Positions 40,920 to 54,190 of a stretch of DNA of 64,000 nucleotides are shown piece after piece (the first letter of the stretch is position 1; every line of letters begins with the position of its first letter). A model generated the notes under the pieces. The model saw only the letters and a list, made by a program, of their open reading frames with translations. It searched no databases and was not told the DNA's origin. The position numbers and the translations under genes are program-made. This DNA is from Oryzias latipes (taxonomy: Eukaryota; Chordata; Actinopteri; Beloniformes; Adrianichthyidae): assembly GCF_002234675.1 (NCBI RefSeq), contig NC_019871.2, positions 26,474,094 through 26,538,093 on the forward strand, written 5' to 3'.

Positions 40920-42335
40920 AAAATGACAGCAGAATGAATGAGACATGAAATATTATGACCAGCATTTATTGGCATAAGTTTAGTACCACAGCATGCAACA
41001 AAACTGTGTCAATCTCTGAATGAATCATGTGCACCTCTGCTTCACTCAGCCACATCAACACCATCCACTGGGTGGCTGTTGTGTGGATGCATGACCTTGA
41101 CAGTTGACACATCGTTCTGAAGTGGAAGCCATAACATTGCAAACTAGATTGCTGTGAAAAGAAACGACACAGCCATTCGCTTTCACCCCCCCTTGGAGAG
41201 CAGCCCGGGGGCAAATTTTATTTGTGATCCAACATTTCCACCTGTAGCCGGTCCCTCCCAACACAGTGGCATTTGGGGTCCCCAGAGCCGCACTGTCAAC
41301 TCTGGCAGGTAAAGGCGAAATGCGACACTTGTATCAAGCCTTCAACGTTCAGTTGAACCACTGAAAAATAATTTGGAAAAGCTTGTCTGGCTCGATCTTA
41401 TGCAAATGTGACTTTGACTGATAGGATGATTTCAAAGAGATACAAAAAGCTCCTGGGATTAGTTATGTGCCAAATGAACTCTCCACATTTTCTGCACTTT
41501 CCCCTGTGAAAAATATTTCCGACGTGGAGTGAAAAACGGAATAATTTTGAATTTACTAGGAAGCAATTTTATTCATAAAGGCCTTATTGATTCTATTATA
41601 TTTTAGATGTGATGCTGACAGCTGTGCTGAACACAGAATTCTGTCTGTCTTCCTTACAGCCACCCACACACGTATACAAACGGGGGCCCGAAAGGTTCCG
41701 GTTAGGGAGACCACTGAAAGATAATGTAATTCCCACATCACATTTCTATAAAATTCACATTTTGTATTCCATATATTTATCATTCAGCATGTTTTTCCTT
41801 CATCTCTATCTAATTTAATGCAACAAGAAAGATAAGACCCTTCACCCTCCACTGAGCCGAACTGGCAGAATTCTTTATGATCTATTTTATAATCCATTTC
41901 TTGTCAGATCATTTGAAGGCACTGCCCTCTGCTTCTTGTTTGGGGTTTAGAAGGGTTCACGATATTATTCCAAAGACATTTCATGGTAAACAGTCAATAA
42001 ATAATGTGCTGCACTAAACATTGAACCTTAACTGGATGCAGCTGGAAGTGGTATTTATAGTATGATCTAACATTTCATTGTATCTGTTATCCAGCTGCTG
42101 GCCGTGCATCTGCCAAAAGGCCTGCTATACCTTGGAAGACTTTTCCTCTTGATTTTCCAGCTCTTGGCTCTTTTTGGGACTGCATATCTTATGTTGCTTC
42201 ACAAAAAAAGATTTCATTCAGACGGAGAGGTGTACTTCTGTTTATGGTTATACCAGTGCTTATGAGCTCAGATGAATGGAGAGGCTCTGGTCTTCGATAG
42301 GTAAGAAACCCCTGTCTTAGTGTTGGCTGCAACCA
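40920..42335. other. Non-coding stretch
   Basis: No gene supported. The 41270-41480 interval looks unique rather than repetitive and may be a conserved non-coding element, but this is a guess from appearance only. Confidence 0.3.
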
Positions 42336-42339
42336 TATG

Positions 42340-42550
42340 TAACCCTTGTGCTATCCTAGGCACTTTAACATTGGGAGTGGGGTCATCTAGACCCACTAGA
42401 CAGTGCACTGAACCTTTTTCTTCAATGATTTGTGATCTTCACTGGTGTCCATGGATTACATGAAATCTTTCCACCTTTATCCACCTTTGTCATGGTAGGG
42501 AGAACACGTCAATGGAAGGGAGGGGTCATCTAAGATAGTACAAGGGATAA
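42340..42550 (-). mobile_element. piggyBac-like MITE, copy D
   Basis: Starts TAACCCTTGTGCTATCCTAG and ends AAGATAGTACAAGGGATAA, opposite orientation to copy B. Terminal TTAA motifs are worn (TGTAA, ATAA). Confidence 0.82.
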
Positions 42551-42594
42551 CCCTACAGTTTGGCATCCTAGTTTAAATTAAATAAGTGTCTCTC

Positions 42595-43150
42595 TATCCA
42601 TCCATCCTTCCATTTTATTAACTCATTTTAACGTTTGTGGGGTTATGGGGCTGCCAGAGCCTAAGCTGGCGGGACCAATTTTGCATTATTTTTTTGTACT
42701 TAATCCACCTAACACTATTTAACATTTAAAATAAAGGTACTGCACTGCAGAGCTGTTGTTGTTGGACATTATGTCAAGGTTAAAGCTATCAGTGGGAGCA
42801 AAACACATGGCTGCTCAGTTAATTGTTTTCAGATCCTCCAGCATCACCTGAAGAAGAGCTGAAACTCCAAGGATTATTTGCTGTATTCATTCATCCATCC
42901 ATCCACCCGCCACATCCTTTTTGGGGTCACAGGGCTGCTGGAGCCTGTCCTGGCAACTGTTGGGTGAAGGTGGGGTTCAGGCTGCCAGTCTGTCCCAGGA
43001 TACACAATCACTCCCACATGCACACCAAAGGACACTTTAGAGTGACCAGTTAACCTGTGAAGCACTTTTTTGGAACGTGGGAGGAAGCCGTATCAGGGCC
43101 TTCTCACTGTGAGGTGAGAGCACAAACCACTGCACCACCGTGCAGCCCTG
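42595..43150 (-). repeat. V-SINE-type fragments (two)
   Basis: A short piece at 42595-42670 (TCCATCCTTCC, GGGGCTGCCAGAGCCTA) and a longer one at 42890-43150 (ATCCATCCATCC, GGCTGCTGGAGCCTGTCC, GTGACCAGTTAACCTG, ACCACTGCACCACCGTGCAG). Both are in reverse orientation. The right end of the second carries the tRNA-like head. Confidence 0.6.
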
Positions 43151-43154
43151 CAGT

Positions 43155-44355
43155 CTATGTCCAAGTTGTAAAGGATGCCGCCAGTTCATAACCTTTTCTT
43201 CTGCTCATCATATTTCTATGGAATAAAGTTTTACAAAGTGAAAATCCATGCAAAAGTAAAATTCTCACATGCTTTAGTTGTTGCCGTTGTGAAAACTGGA
43301 ATGACAGCTCTCTGAGGGATTGCAATAAAACTCCAACCTTGGACTCAAATGTTTGACAGGGTGAAGTCATCATATTGTTTTAAAAGGAAAAGTAACTTGG
43401 CAACATAGGACTAGTAATGGTCTTTACAAGGTTGAGCTTTTTGTTAACTAGTTTGCGCAAAGCAAAATGAAGGGTTAAAAAGAACTGCAGCATAAAAAGG
43501 ATAATTTGTTAAAAACAGTCTGTTTTTGGTCTAAATGAAACTGAATCTACAAAAGAAAGGAAAATTCTGTGTAAAATGGAAACTTAAGTCTTAATCCCAA
43601 AGCGTTCTTCTGCATTGGTAACTGGTTTATTCTAAATCCTCCCTCAGCTGTGAGTCTGGTTCAGCAACCCTGTTACTTTGACCAAACTCTGAACCAAGCA
43701 GGTTGAAAAAAGGATCGAATGGGTTCCAGTCTAGCCCAAATGGAGGGTGTTTTGTTTGTTTTTTTTATAAATAAAAATATTTTAAAGGGTGTTTTTTGTT
43801 TCCTTGCTGGATAAGCACTTAGATTTTTATAATTGTTAGAATTTGACCTTTAATCGTGTTTAACTTTATGCATATGATAAAAGAAACAACAAGTGATGCT
43901 GCAACTTTACTCTCTTATTTTCTTTTGTTGATTTGTTTTGTTTTTAAGGATGCCTTTCATAAAATAGCTCTTACAAAATAGATAAAATATCTGCATTAAT
44001 TCTGGCAGTAATGCATTTGCAAAGCATTGTTTTCATCTGCCAAACAAAAAAGAAAATCAAATACATTTTCTTCTAAAAAAACATGATCTGAATGTGTGCA
44101 TCATCATGTCATACTAACATTGGAACTGGATTTAATGACTAAATGCCTCTTGGAGATTGTCTGTCTGATGACTCTGGCCTGCATTCTGTTTGTGAATCCC
44201 CCCTGCAGGGGTTCTCAATCTGCACGATGCCTCTTTCTCATTTGCTTTCAGCCTCAGATTTACATACGAGTAAATATCTCCTCTATTTTTTCCATAAAGA
44301 GAAAAACAAGTTAAAGGAAAAAACATACAAGATCAGAGTCTCTATGGTTAATATA
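43155..44355. other. Non-coding stretch
   Basis: AT-rich DNA without recognised exon or repeat ends. Confidence 0.35.
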
Positions 44356-44364
44356 CTTTAACAG

Positions 44365-44893
44365 GGACATAAAAGACTGCAGCGTATTGTGCGCTCAGCT
44401 GAGAAGGTGATTGGCTGCAGCCTTCCATCTGTCCAATACCTATACGCCTCCAGAACCCGGGGACGTGCAGGTCGGATAGCAGCCGACCCTTCCCACCCTG
44501 GACATGGTCTACTTGAACTACTCCCTTCGGGCAGGAGGCTAAGGTCCATCAGGTCCAGAACCTCACGACACAAGAACAGTTTCTTTCCCTCTGCAGTCCG
44601 ACTCATGAACACTTTTTAACTCCTCCCCCCTTAAACCTTTTCACCTATATGTCCAGTTACCAGTCCACTACCTGCACCTTGATCATTCTCAGTTTGCACT
44701 GTTGCACAATTTATCTCTATTCATTGTTCTGACCATTGTCATTTTGTTATTGTTTTTATTTTGCTTACTGTTGTTCATTTTTTCTATTCTCAAGTGTTTT
44801 ATGTCACATATTAGCACTGCAGCAAATTCCTATTCTGTGAAACTGCTCTGTTCACTGAAAATGACAATAAATACTCCATGAATCCTTGAATCC
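44365..44893 (+). mobile_element. 5'-truncated Rex1/CR1-like LINE
   Basis: 44365-44619 is an open frame for the last 84 or so residues of a LINE ORF2 (RLQRIVRSAEKVIG, DPSHPGH, ELLPSGRRLRSIR, RHKNSFFPSAVRLMN), then a stop. The 3' UTR follows to 44893, ending in the tandem GAATCCTTGAATCC. Truncation at the 5' end is usual for LINE insertions. The intact remaining frame suggests moderate age. Confidence 0.75.
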
Positions 44894-44894
44894 T

Positions 44895-47800
44895 TTAGTG
44901 TGGAGTTTTATCTGCACCACATAATGAAGTTTGGCTGAACCTTAAAATTGTGAGTCAGTTTCGGTTTGACATCAAACTCATTAGGGAAAGTAAAAATATA
45001 TACTTTTAGAATTAGGAGTTTTACCGTCCCGTGTTCTTCTAATGTGTTACCTGTGTTGCACAGCCCTCGCTCACTCTGTGAGTCATCAGCAGAGGGCTGT
45101 GACAGAGCTCCTGTGGAATGTGTGTTCAATTTTCGAACACGTGGCCCTGTCTGACTTCGTTTGGTGTCATTGGGGCGCGTTTCAGAAAGGTGCAGGTGTC
45201 GGGCCGCCCTGGATCACAGTCTGTTTCTGTTGGAACAACGGGCCACATATTTAAGCCACATGTGTGTTTGAGACAGAAGGCTAAAAAGAAACTCACGCTG
45301 GCATGCTAAAGTGCTGCGTCTGCAGTTGTGTTCCTGGAAACAGACTCACGAAAATGACAAACAGAGGATGGTTGTCACTGGCGATACAGATTTCTGGAAA
45401 TCATTTTGTAGATATTTTATTGAGATGGTTTTATTTCTTTCTTAAGGACTTCTGCTACAGCCTTGCTTTTCCCCTTTGGCTGCAGTAACCATCGTACTAT
45501 GACAGAGGGCAGCAGCAAGCCATGAAAAAACAAACACACTTCATCCCAGTTTCAGACCAGAGCCACAAGCCAAGACAAGCAACAAACTAAAGATGATTAC
45601 ACTCTTCCTAATTTGTCCAATTTAAGCTTGTGTGATTGTTGGTTGAGAATAACTGTCTGTCTGAGAGGAGCCAAACCACCATGTGCTTCATCTCTCATGC
45701 ATAGTTGACAGCCTGCCAGCCATATTTGGAGTTTCAAGAGCACTACATTGAAACAATATGACACTTTGGAACATGACTTAATTTGAGCGATAAGCAAATA
45801 TTCTGTGGAAGCTGTTTTGATGTTGTGCAACAAGGCAGATGAGGAGAAGAACGGGGCTGAGGTGACTTTGTGCAACTTTTTTTCTGTCTTTTTTTTTTTT
45901 TTTTCCTAAAAAAGGACCTTAGGATTGTTGTCTTTTCAAGACAACTTTGTTAGCTCTTTTTTTTCCTACATAAGGCATGATGTTAGTCCCTGTGGGAGTT
46001 TTTCAAAAACTTTCCATAACTTATCAAAATTGATTTCAAACACTGTCACACACACATACTGTTGATTTCAAGTGATCTCACAACTGACAGTTAGAAAATT
46101 TGCCACCCCAACCTTCTGAGTGGTTTCATTTTTACTGGAGACTGAGGCAGCTGTGAGGAAACCTTTGCATCATGAGCAACCAAAGTCGTTAGTAATTTAA
46201 CTTACAAGGATCAGATCTTGTCAGATTTGACAGTTTGCTTCATTTAATTTATTGATAAGAAAAAATTAATCCATTACCAATGGAATTGCAAACTAAGTGG
46301 AATGTTTTATGGCAAACAAAGTTCCTTATGAAGATGGATTTTGTTCTGTCTATTGAGTAAGACAAAGGGAGGGTAGGACATTAAAATATTTAGAGTTGAC
46401 TTTATGCATCCCCCCAGCCCCTTTGGACCTGTGCTCACTTATCTGCATAAACAGAGGTTACTTTGGCACAAATGGAGAGGAGAGGGGGGGCGGGGGGTGG
46501 GTTCCTGTGAGGGTTCATGCACTTGAGCTTGGCATTTTTTCTATTTACTTGCTTTATAGCTCACAAGATGTGTTTATGATATTTACCCTGCAACTGCTTG
46601 TTTGTAGTTCTTTGTTCCAATTTGAGGCTGTCTTCCCCTCATCTCCTCCCCTCTTAGCGTTTCATCTTTCCTCTGCCAGTGTCAGAGGGATGTGTACGTT
46701 TTATACATTACAAAACTACATTTCACTTCTCCAAACATCATGATGACCAGTAAGGCAGATTATCCATTTGTTTGAACAGCTATTCAATCATTCAACAAGT
46801 CCTATTTTAGCAGTTTTGATGACATGATGTGGGACAAAAAACAAACTGTTTGCAGTTTGTGTCAAGAAACCAAAAGTTTAAAAAAGCAAAATAAAGAATT
46901 GTGAGGTAAAACTATTATTTGCGCTTAGTTTACGTTTAACTGTTTCAGGATGTCTGTCCCACACCTGGTTGTGGAGCGTGGCACTGAACAGAGCGTGCTC
47001 TGTTCAGTGCCCACAAAAATCTGCAGACACACACGGAAAATAAATCAACTCCATATTCATTAAACAAAAAAGCTGTGGGCAGATTTATTTCATTATTGAG
47101 ACTCTTTCATTTTCTCCCCCATCCCCCCTTTTCTTCAAATGATGCACAACAATTAATCTCTGTTGCCAAATCGCTTTTTTAAGACTTTATCACTTTGGAA
47201 ATTGGTCCACTTCTTAAAAGGAAGCCATTACTTATTTTGTTATTTTGTTTCTCCACTTCTCTGCCATCCCTCAGATGAAATTCTGGGCTTTTTTTAGAAC
47301 CTAGAAGATTTAAAATCCCAGAAACAGACCTGCAGAAATGTGTTGACCTGTTTATAAAGTCTTCATGGAAATAAGCTGTTTGCCATGTTCAGAGATTTTC
47401 AAGGATGCTCTCTATTTCTCTTTTTACTCTTGATGTTTTTTCTCCCTTCAGTTGTGTCTCTTTTTGTTTCTCTCTCTCCTGCTGAAGCACATGAAGATAA
47501 AAGTGTTGATTTGTTATCGTTCTGTCGTTGCAATGTCGGTGCACGCTGAGGCCACAGAGCCGGGAAACTGTGAAACCACAGCGCCAAAATCTGACATCTT
47601 TGCAAAAATAAACATCAATGTTTTGTTAGTTTCACTTAAGGTAAAAAGAGGTGAAGTTGTTTTTGATTTTTTGATTTCAGTTTATGGCAAAATTAAAATA
47701 ACAATGAAAAAAACTGTCACATTTCACTCAACAAGCATCTTTGCTGTTTGTTTTAGTGTTCTTGTAGGACACTTTACTACTTTAGCTGTGCTTCACCTTT

Positions 47801-48105
47801 TCTAGATCCTCGGTAAAAGGAAGTTGTCAGATTGCGTTCTCATCCTAAAAGCCTTGTGCCATCATCTCCCGCTGGTTATTTTTTGACTGAAGGCAGATAC
47901 CATTACAACTGCAAGAAATGCCTTTACTTTGAAACTCATCCGGCAAACCACCGACAGACTCATGAATGTTGGCCCTTAGCCCAGACAAACGAATGCTGAT
48001 AGTGCTACAAGACCAAGTGATATCAATAGAACTGTGTATATTTTAAACACTCGTTCGCATATAAATGAGTAATAATGACAGAAATTTCAAAAATAAAATT
48101 CATCC
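44895..48105. other. Non-coding stretch
   Basis: No host exon found. It contains the perfect inverted repeat at 46980-47011 and a T run at 45885-45903. ORFs at 46396-46743 and 47452-47805 show no domain. Confidence 0.35.
46980..47011. repeat. Perfect 15-bp inverted repeat, 2-bp spacer
   Basis: GGCACTGAACAGAGC, then GT, then GCTCTGTTCAGTGCC. All 15 pairs match. Confidence 0.92.
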
Positions 48106-48109
48106 TTCT

Positions 48110-48215
48110 TCCCCTTGATCCCTTTCAAGGTCACGATGCTGCTGGAGCCTATCCTGGCTATTGCTGTAAAAGATGGAGTACACCCTGGACAGGGTGCAAT
48201 TCACAGGTAAACTAT
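48110..48215 (-). repeat. V-SINE-type fragment
   Basis: AAGGTCACGATGCTGCTGGA, GCCTATCCTGGCTAT and GTACACCCTGGACAGGGTGC match the reversed 3' part of the SINE body. Confidence 0.5.
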
Positions 48216-48414
48216 GCAAACCTTTTAAATGTGTAAAATGAATTAATTCGATGAGAAAATGAGACCAACTTGGAGGAGCACCCAGCATGTGAAAGCCTTT
48301 AGAGCAGCCTAAAAAGCAGAATTTAATGTGGTTACCGTGTGTTTGTCTGTTGTTCAGAAAACAGATTTTATTTAAAAGCGAATAGTTAAGGTGAGGACCA
48401 AAACTTCTGGTGAG

Positions 48415-48790
48415 GTCTTCGCTTCTGGAACAGCCTGCCGCATACTCTAAGAGCCGCAGAGGCCGTAGAGGTTTGTAACCCTTGTGCTATCTTAAGTAAC
48501 CCCACCCTTACATTGACGTGTTCTCCCTACAATGACAAAGGTGGATAAAGGTGGAAAGATTTCATGTAATCCATGGACACCAGTGAAGATCACAAATCAT
48601 TAAAGAAAAAAGGTCCAGAGCACTGTCTAGTGGGTCTAGATGACCCAACTCCCAATGTTAAAGTGCCTAGGATAGCACAAGGGTTAAAAGAGGCTCAAGA
48701 CCCACCTTTTTAATTTCACTTTTAGATAATCTTATTTGCCTGTTTATCCATTTTTATTAGTTAAAATATTTATTATTTTCTGTATTTAAT
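48415..48790 (+). mobile_element. LINE-like ORF fragment interrupted by MITE copy E
   Basis: TTCTGGAACAGCCTGCCGC reads W-N-S-L-P, then LRAAEAVEV, resuming after the MITE with F-K-R-G-S-R-P-T-F-L. This is typical of the extreme C-terminus of L2/CR1-like ORF2. The MITE (48476-48687) sits at the TTAA of this coding text. Confidence 0.5.
48476..48687 (+). mobile_element. piggyBac-like MITE, copy E
   Basis: TAACCCTTGTGCTATCTTAA at the left and GGATAGCACAAGGGTTAA at the right. Same orientation as copy B. About 212 bp. Confidence 0.85.
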
Positions 48791-48794
48791 TTTA

Positions 48795-50030
48795 GTGTCA
48801 CCCTGGTGATATCTTAGGCAACTTGAATAGATCCCAAGTATACTGTCACCTTAAAGCAGAGCCAAGCCTTCCATATCTAAGTGACTTTTGTAACTATTCA
48901 TGCCCCTATCTGCTCTTCCTTAATTTCATGCAAATCAGTAGTTACTACATGTTGCAGTTCCTTTTTTTTATCACTGATGGCAATTGGAGCAATTTCTTAC
49001 TAATTTTGTCTCTAAAAAGGTTTGATTTTACTAGAAAATGATCAAAATATACATGGTTTTGTTTAAATCATCCTTTTAATATAGTTTTTTTTTTCTACAT
49101 TATTTAGAATTTTGGGAGTGAAGTGTTTATTTTTGTTTTGTATTTTTTAAGGCATAGTCTTTGTTAATGGGTGGCACTTCTCAATTATCTCTGTGCAGGT
49201 CTAAATAAATGTGGAAATCAGACTTAAATATTACAAATGAAGACAAATTTTGGTCAGTTGTCTATTACAAATTATTGCTTTTAATTCATCAGCTTTATTA
49301 AATGCCAAAAAAAATCTATGTCCTATTTGTCTGATCCTTTCTGATGGCTAATTCTTGTTTTTTTTTGTCTACACGGTACCTGGTCATGTATGAAGGTGGG
49401 AGATTTTTTGTTTAAACATTTAGGAAGCAGTTTTTAAGAAAAAGGAAAGTTGTCTATCCTTTATTTGAGGAAGTAGTTATGAGATTCTTCGTGGACTGGT
49501 AGACAGTTCTACAGTCGAGGAGCAAAATGGCAGAAAAGTTTGATTCTGGGGAGTGAAAGGAGATTGATTGTGGTGAACGAGATGGATTCAAATATAGTTT
49601 GCAGGCTGATCCTTTAGTTAAATGGGATCATTTTCATAAATGCAATGGGCAAAGATGGAGACTCTAATTTAATTCTTAGAGAGCAGGATGGATATGATGG
49701 GCTAGAACCTAGGAACTGGCAATGCTGTTCAGGCTGTTTTGTAGTTCCTGCGGATTCCCATGACAAGATGATTTCAGTTGTCCATTCTGGAGAACTCAAA
49801 AGTCTAATTCAGCTTTTCTGCATCAGGTAAGCTGAACGAGAGTTAGAGCTTGGAGATATTTTTGAGATGTAGGAATGTGACTTTGTAGAGATGTTTGATA
49901 TGTGCTACAAAAGTGATCCATGGATCAAATTTTGCAACAAGATTGTTGAAAACGGAGGAGAATGGGATGTTGTGGCCGAAAATAAGAGCAATTGTGGTTA
50001 TGGAAGATCATCTGATTGTATAAATAGGTT
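48795..50030. other. Non-coding stretch
   Basis: No gene or repeat ends recognised. Confidence 0.35.
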
Positions 50031-50033
50031 GTA

Positions 50034-50246
50034 TTGACCCTTGTGCTATCTTAGGCACTTTAATGTTGGGAGTTGGGTCATCTAGACCCACTAGACAGTG
50101 CTCTGAACCTTTTTTCTTCAATGATTTGTGATCTTCACTGGTGTCCATGGATTACATGAAATCTTTCCACCTTTATCCACCTTTGTCATGGTAGGGAGAA
50201 CACGTCAATGTAAGGGTGGGGTCCTCTAAGATAGCACAAGGGTTAA
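50034..50246 (-). mobile_element. piggyBac-like MITE, copy F
   Basis: Left end TTGACCCTTGTGCTATCTTA (one change in the TTAA), right end AAGATAGCACAAGGGTTAA. The core is intact, including GGGTCATCTAGACCC. Confidence 0.85.
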
Positions 50247-50827
50247 ATCTGTAATTTCTCAAGTCCTTTAAGCTGAGGGTGTTTCTGTGTGTGTGGGTGT
50301 GTGTGCAGTGGTCTAAGGTTGTAAGTACAGTGTGGATTAGGAACAATACCTGATTGCAGAGGGGTTTGTTATAAGAATGATCAAAGAGCTGATGACATAA
50401 ACATTCTATATAAGAAGGGCTTTTAGGGAATGGTTCTGAAGGGCAGGGGTACATACATATTTCTGATTCCAAGCCCTTGATTCCTGTCCACAGAGACGAG
50501 CGGTGATGGAGAAGGCGAGGTGAATTGGATTGTCTTAATCTGTTAAAACAGGTCATGAACTGGTTGTGGTTGTTTCTGGAGGCTTTGGGTTTGATGGTTG
50601 CGGTGAGGAGGAACACTGGAAAACAGTTGCCTTGAGTGTTTTAAATGATGTTGCAGTGAATTTTTGGTCCTGGAGGGACTTGGTCTTCTGGTGGTCACAT
50701 TATACAAACTAGTTAGCAGTGAGGCCTGAAGTTCAGTGATGCCTTTTAAGGACACATCCAGCGGTCACCATTTTCCAGAAGTCTTGCAGAACCAGTGAGA
50801 TAAGAGACACAGGTTATAATTCAAGTT

Positions 50828-51005
50828 GTAGCGGTAGGGTGGTCGACCTCTGATTGGAAGATTGCAGGCTCGGTTCCTGCCTTCCTCGCCCATGTGTCGA
50901 AGTGCCCTTGGGTAGGACTCTGAACATTGCTAAATCGATGTCAGACACTGTAATTTCCCCAGCCGAACTTTGTGGAACTTAGTAATAAAACGGCATTGAC
51001 TTGGT
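50828..51005 (+). repeat. tRNA-like head of the retroposon family at 62890
   Basis: GGTCGACCTCTGATTGGAAG, ATTGCAGGCTCGGTTCCTGC (B-box-like), CCATGTGTCGAAGTGCCCTT. It corresponds to the reverse complement of 63070-63172. Confidence 0.55.
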
Positions 51006-51334
51006 TGACAATTGGAGCACTTTTGGGGGAAGCCCGGTCTCATGCGGAGAGATGGCATCTATCCCACTTTGGACGGAGCCGCTCTTCCTTCCAGGAATGA
51101 CAAGCTCAGAGCAACAGTTTTACAACTCTCCTCTTTAGCATTGGTGCAAAACCCATGCAGGGAAGGGTAGGCTACATGTTTCAACAGCTCCCTTTTATTT
51201 CAGGCTGTTTATAGAAATTATCAAGCATTGACAAAAAATGAAATATTTTGTCATTTTTACAGACCTACTTATTTTATACATTCACCAGACTTCTTGTTCC
51301 ACATTTGCTGCCATAAATGTCAATTGGTGTTTAT

Positions 51335-51545
51335 TGGATATAGAGCTTTTTTCTACCCGTTTTAAGCCTCACCGTGCTTTACAGTCACAACCTCATTCAC
51401 GCACACAGCAGCTCTGCTGTTATACATGACACCAATCTGTAACCACCAGGACCAATGTGGGGTTAATGTCTTGCCCAAGAACACTGACAGACAGTATGGT
51501 ACGGTGGGAAGCGAGTCTGCAATCTTCAGAACAGAACACTACAGC
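51335..51545 (-). repeat. Diverged retroposon copy (62890 family)
   Basis: TGCTTTACAGTCACAACCTC, ATTCACGCACACAG and GGTTAATGTCTTGCCCAAGA occur in the order of 62950-63110. Considerable decay. Confidence 0.5.
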
Positions 51546-51549
51546 TGGC

Positions 51550-54190
51550 CCATAATATGAGCCTCTCTATCTCTCCACTAAGGCTAGTGAGGCGACACAT
51601 GTACTCCATGGCCTCTCTCTGTTTGAGTGAGGTATCCCACCCTCAGTTAAACACATCCTGCAGGAAACCCCCTGAAATCTTTACTGTATTTTAAAAATAG
51701 CACACTGTGTCAGAGATGTGATTAGTTAGGAACAATTTAGATGCAAGCACCGTCATTATTTCAGTTTTTTATGTCAATTTGAAACTTTAGACGTAGATTT
51801 TTCTTTGTGAGAGCGGTTGTGTGCCAATGCCTGGTTTACTGGTGTTCACATAAGAATGACCTTTGGGGTGGAAAAGGCTGTTTCTTCACCGTTACTTCAT
51901 CAGCTCAGGTTACACAGCACCCATCCACCATCACAAGGACCAAAATGGAGGTGACCACTGTGTGAAACAGTCCTGCCCTCTCACCTTCAAACTGAGGGTT
52001 TGGGGAAAACAGCCACAACACTTCACAACATTTGGCATCCATTATGGGTCGTGATTTATGGACAAATGAAAGTATGCATGGAACCCAAAAGTACCTATTA
52101 CTATTCTTCACATACACAAGTAAAAATAGATATCAGAAATTCATCTTTGTCATTACACATTAAGCCCCTACTTTAGCATGGAAAAGTGAGCAAAAGCACA
52201 GAACAACTGAATGTAACAAATTCTATTCTGTGTGTCCTTGTAAGTATTTCTGTACATGAGGATGTGACCTTTTTAAAGTGTCATTAATCTTATGTTTGAA
52301 CAATTCAACCTTCTTTCTGACACATTGGACTTAATCCTCAAAACGCAGCGGCAAAAAGTGCTTGGTGCAAAAAACACAACAAATGGATTTCAGGTGAATT
52401 CACATGATTTAAGAACAGTACATTCCTACGATGGAAGGGACAGAGAGTAAAAAGGAGAGAACTGTTTTCCTCGTCTCCCCCCCACCCATCATTTCCCCAC
52501 TCCCTCCACTGCTGCTGCCCCAAAACCCACCTTCATTAAAACTCACTGGAGGGTTATGAATGGGCCTGTCTGGCCCATTGCACGGCCTTGAAAACCCAGC
52601 TGGTTCCTATTACAGGCTCTTGCAATGACTGTGGGTGAGTTTGTGTGCTTGTGGGGGTGTGTGATGGTGAGACACAGAGCAGTCATCTGACACTGAGGGG
52701 TAACAGGTTTTGGTTAATCCCTGGCAGGTAGCTCTGACGAGAGCCAGCATCCAGGTGCTGCCAGAGCGGAACGTGGTTTAAAAGAATGGGAGGGGAAAGT
52801 CTTCGTGTTAATATAAGCGGTTATGGTGGGTGGGGGGTGGGGGGGCGTGTATTAGGGTTTCATGTAAATCCCAAAGACCTTCATTTTTCTCGCCCATTCA
52901 TCACATCCTCGTTTTCCACTTCTGTCTCTGCTCAGATCTTGTTTCTGCTTTCACTCTCCGTGTTCACATCAGCTGTTTCACCACTGCTTTGCTCTTTTCT
53001 TTCATTTGCTTGACCTTTGTGATTTATGCTGCTTTCCTCTTTTTACAGGTTCCTCTCTTTTTTCTGTCTTTTTCACATTGTATACTCGAGACGCTGTGAA
53101 TTGCTTTTGGGCAGCATGCCAGCTGTTCTAGACCCTTTTTTTTTTATTACGCAAGTGGAAAAATCTCAGTGAGCCACATGTAAGCTCAGCCCCATGGTCT
53201 TCTGTTCTACTATTGTTCTCTGTAGTTTGGCGTTGAGTAATGTGGGGGTGTTAAAGACAAAAAAAGAAAAACATCTTTAGTGCAAAGTGCACTTGATTCA
53301 GTTGTCTTCCAGACAATTTGCAGTTCAAACAAGCGTAAAGTGAAAAATGGGAAGTTCACCACAAGTCCATTAGTAACCTTAGTTATTGCATAAATATTGT
53401 TACATAATTTGAATTATTCTTCAACAACTATATTAATGCTGCTAAGAAAAGTGAAAGAAAGCGATAATATGACAGCGTGAGTGATGTAAGGCTGCAAGGG
53501 GAACAACTATTCATCTGTGTGCAGTCATGTTTCAGACTGTTCTGAGTGACAGTTCAATGCAAAATTGAGTTTTTGTGGTTAAAAAAGGAATATAAAGACA
53601 AGCAATAAAAACTTGTAACTTTAGTAATAACACTTCTGCGGACAATATGGTTTAAATTGAGCAAACTCTCACACACACCCACCTTAACCCCCACAATGAA
53701 TTCTCATGCTAGAGCAACTCACCCCACTTACTCTGAGGTTTACATTCTCATGCCCTTGCAACCGCCAGACCCTCCAGCCCCCTCAAACACTTTTTTCCTG
53801 CCTGCTTTCTTTCTTTTTCCTCATTAGAAACACCCTCATTCACAAAAAAAAAAAAAAAAAGACACTCCTTTAAAGGTTCCGGTTTGCAACACAGAGTATA
53901 ACATGTTCTTTCGGTCAGGTTTTGTTTTAATCAACATATTATACCACTCTCCCCTAACACATTTTGTGCACATGTGTGCACACTGCTGCTTCACCACAGT
54001 GCAGAGTTAAGCAGTCTGATGACTAACCCCAACCCTACTGTTTTTTGCTTTGTTTTTTGTGAGTTCCTTTAGCATTTAGGACATGTTAAAAGTGTCTAGC
54101 ACAAGTAAGAACACTTCATTAGCAAAACCTTGCACAAAACTAACAAAGGCAATTCATGCTGGCCTTTTTAAACTTAATTCTTTTTATATA
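51550..54190. other. Non-coding stretch
   Basis: No host exon supported. A-rich run at 53844-53860. Confidence 0.35.

Noticed and set aside
47452..47805. 117-codon plus-strand ORF with hydrophobic ends
   Set aside because: AT-rich low-complexity translation without family match.
50173..50616. 147-codon minus-strand ORF
   Set aside because: Its C-terminal part lies in MITE copy F and it includes a HTHTHT microsatellite translation; no domain.
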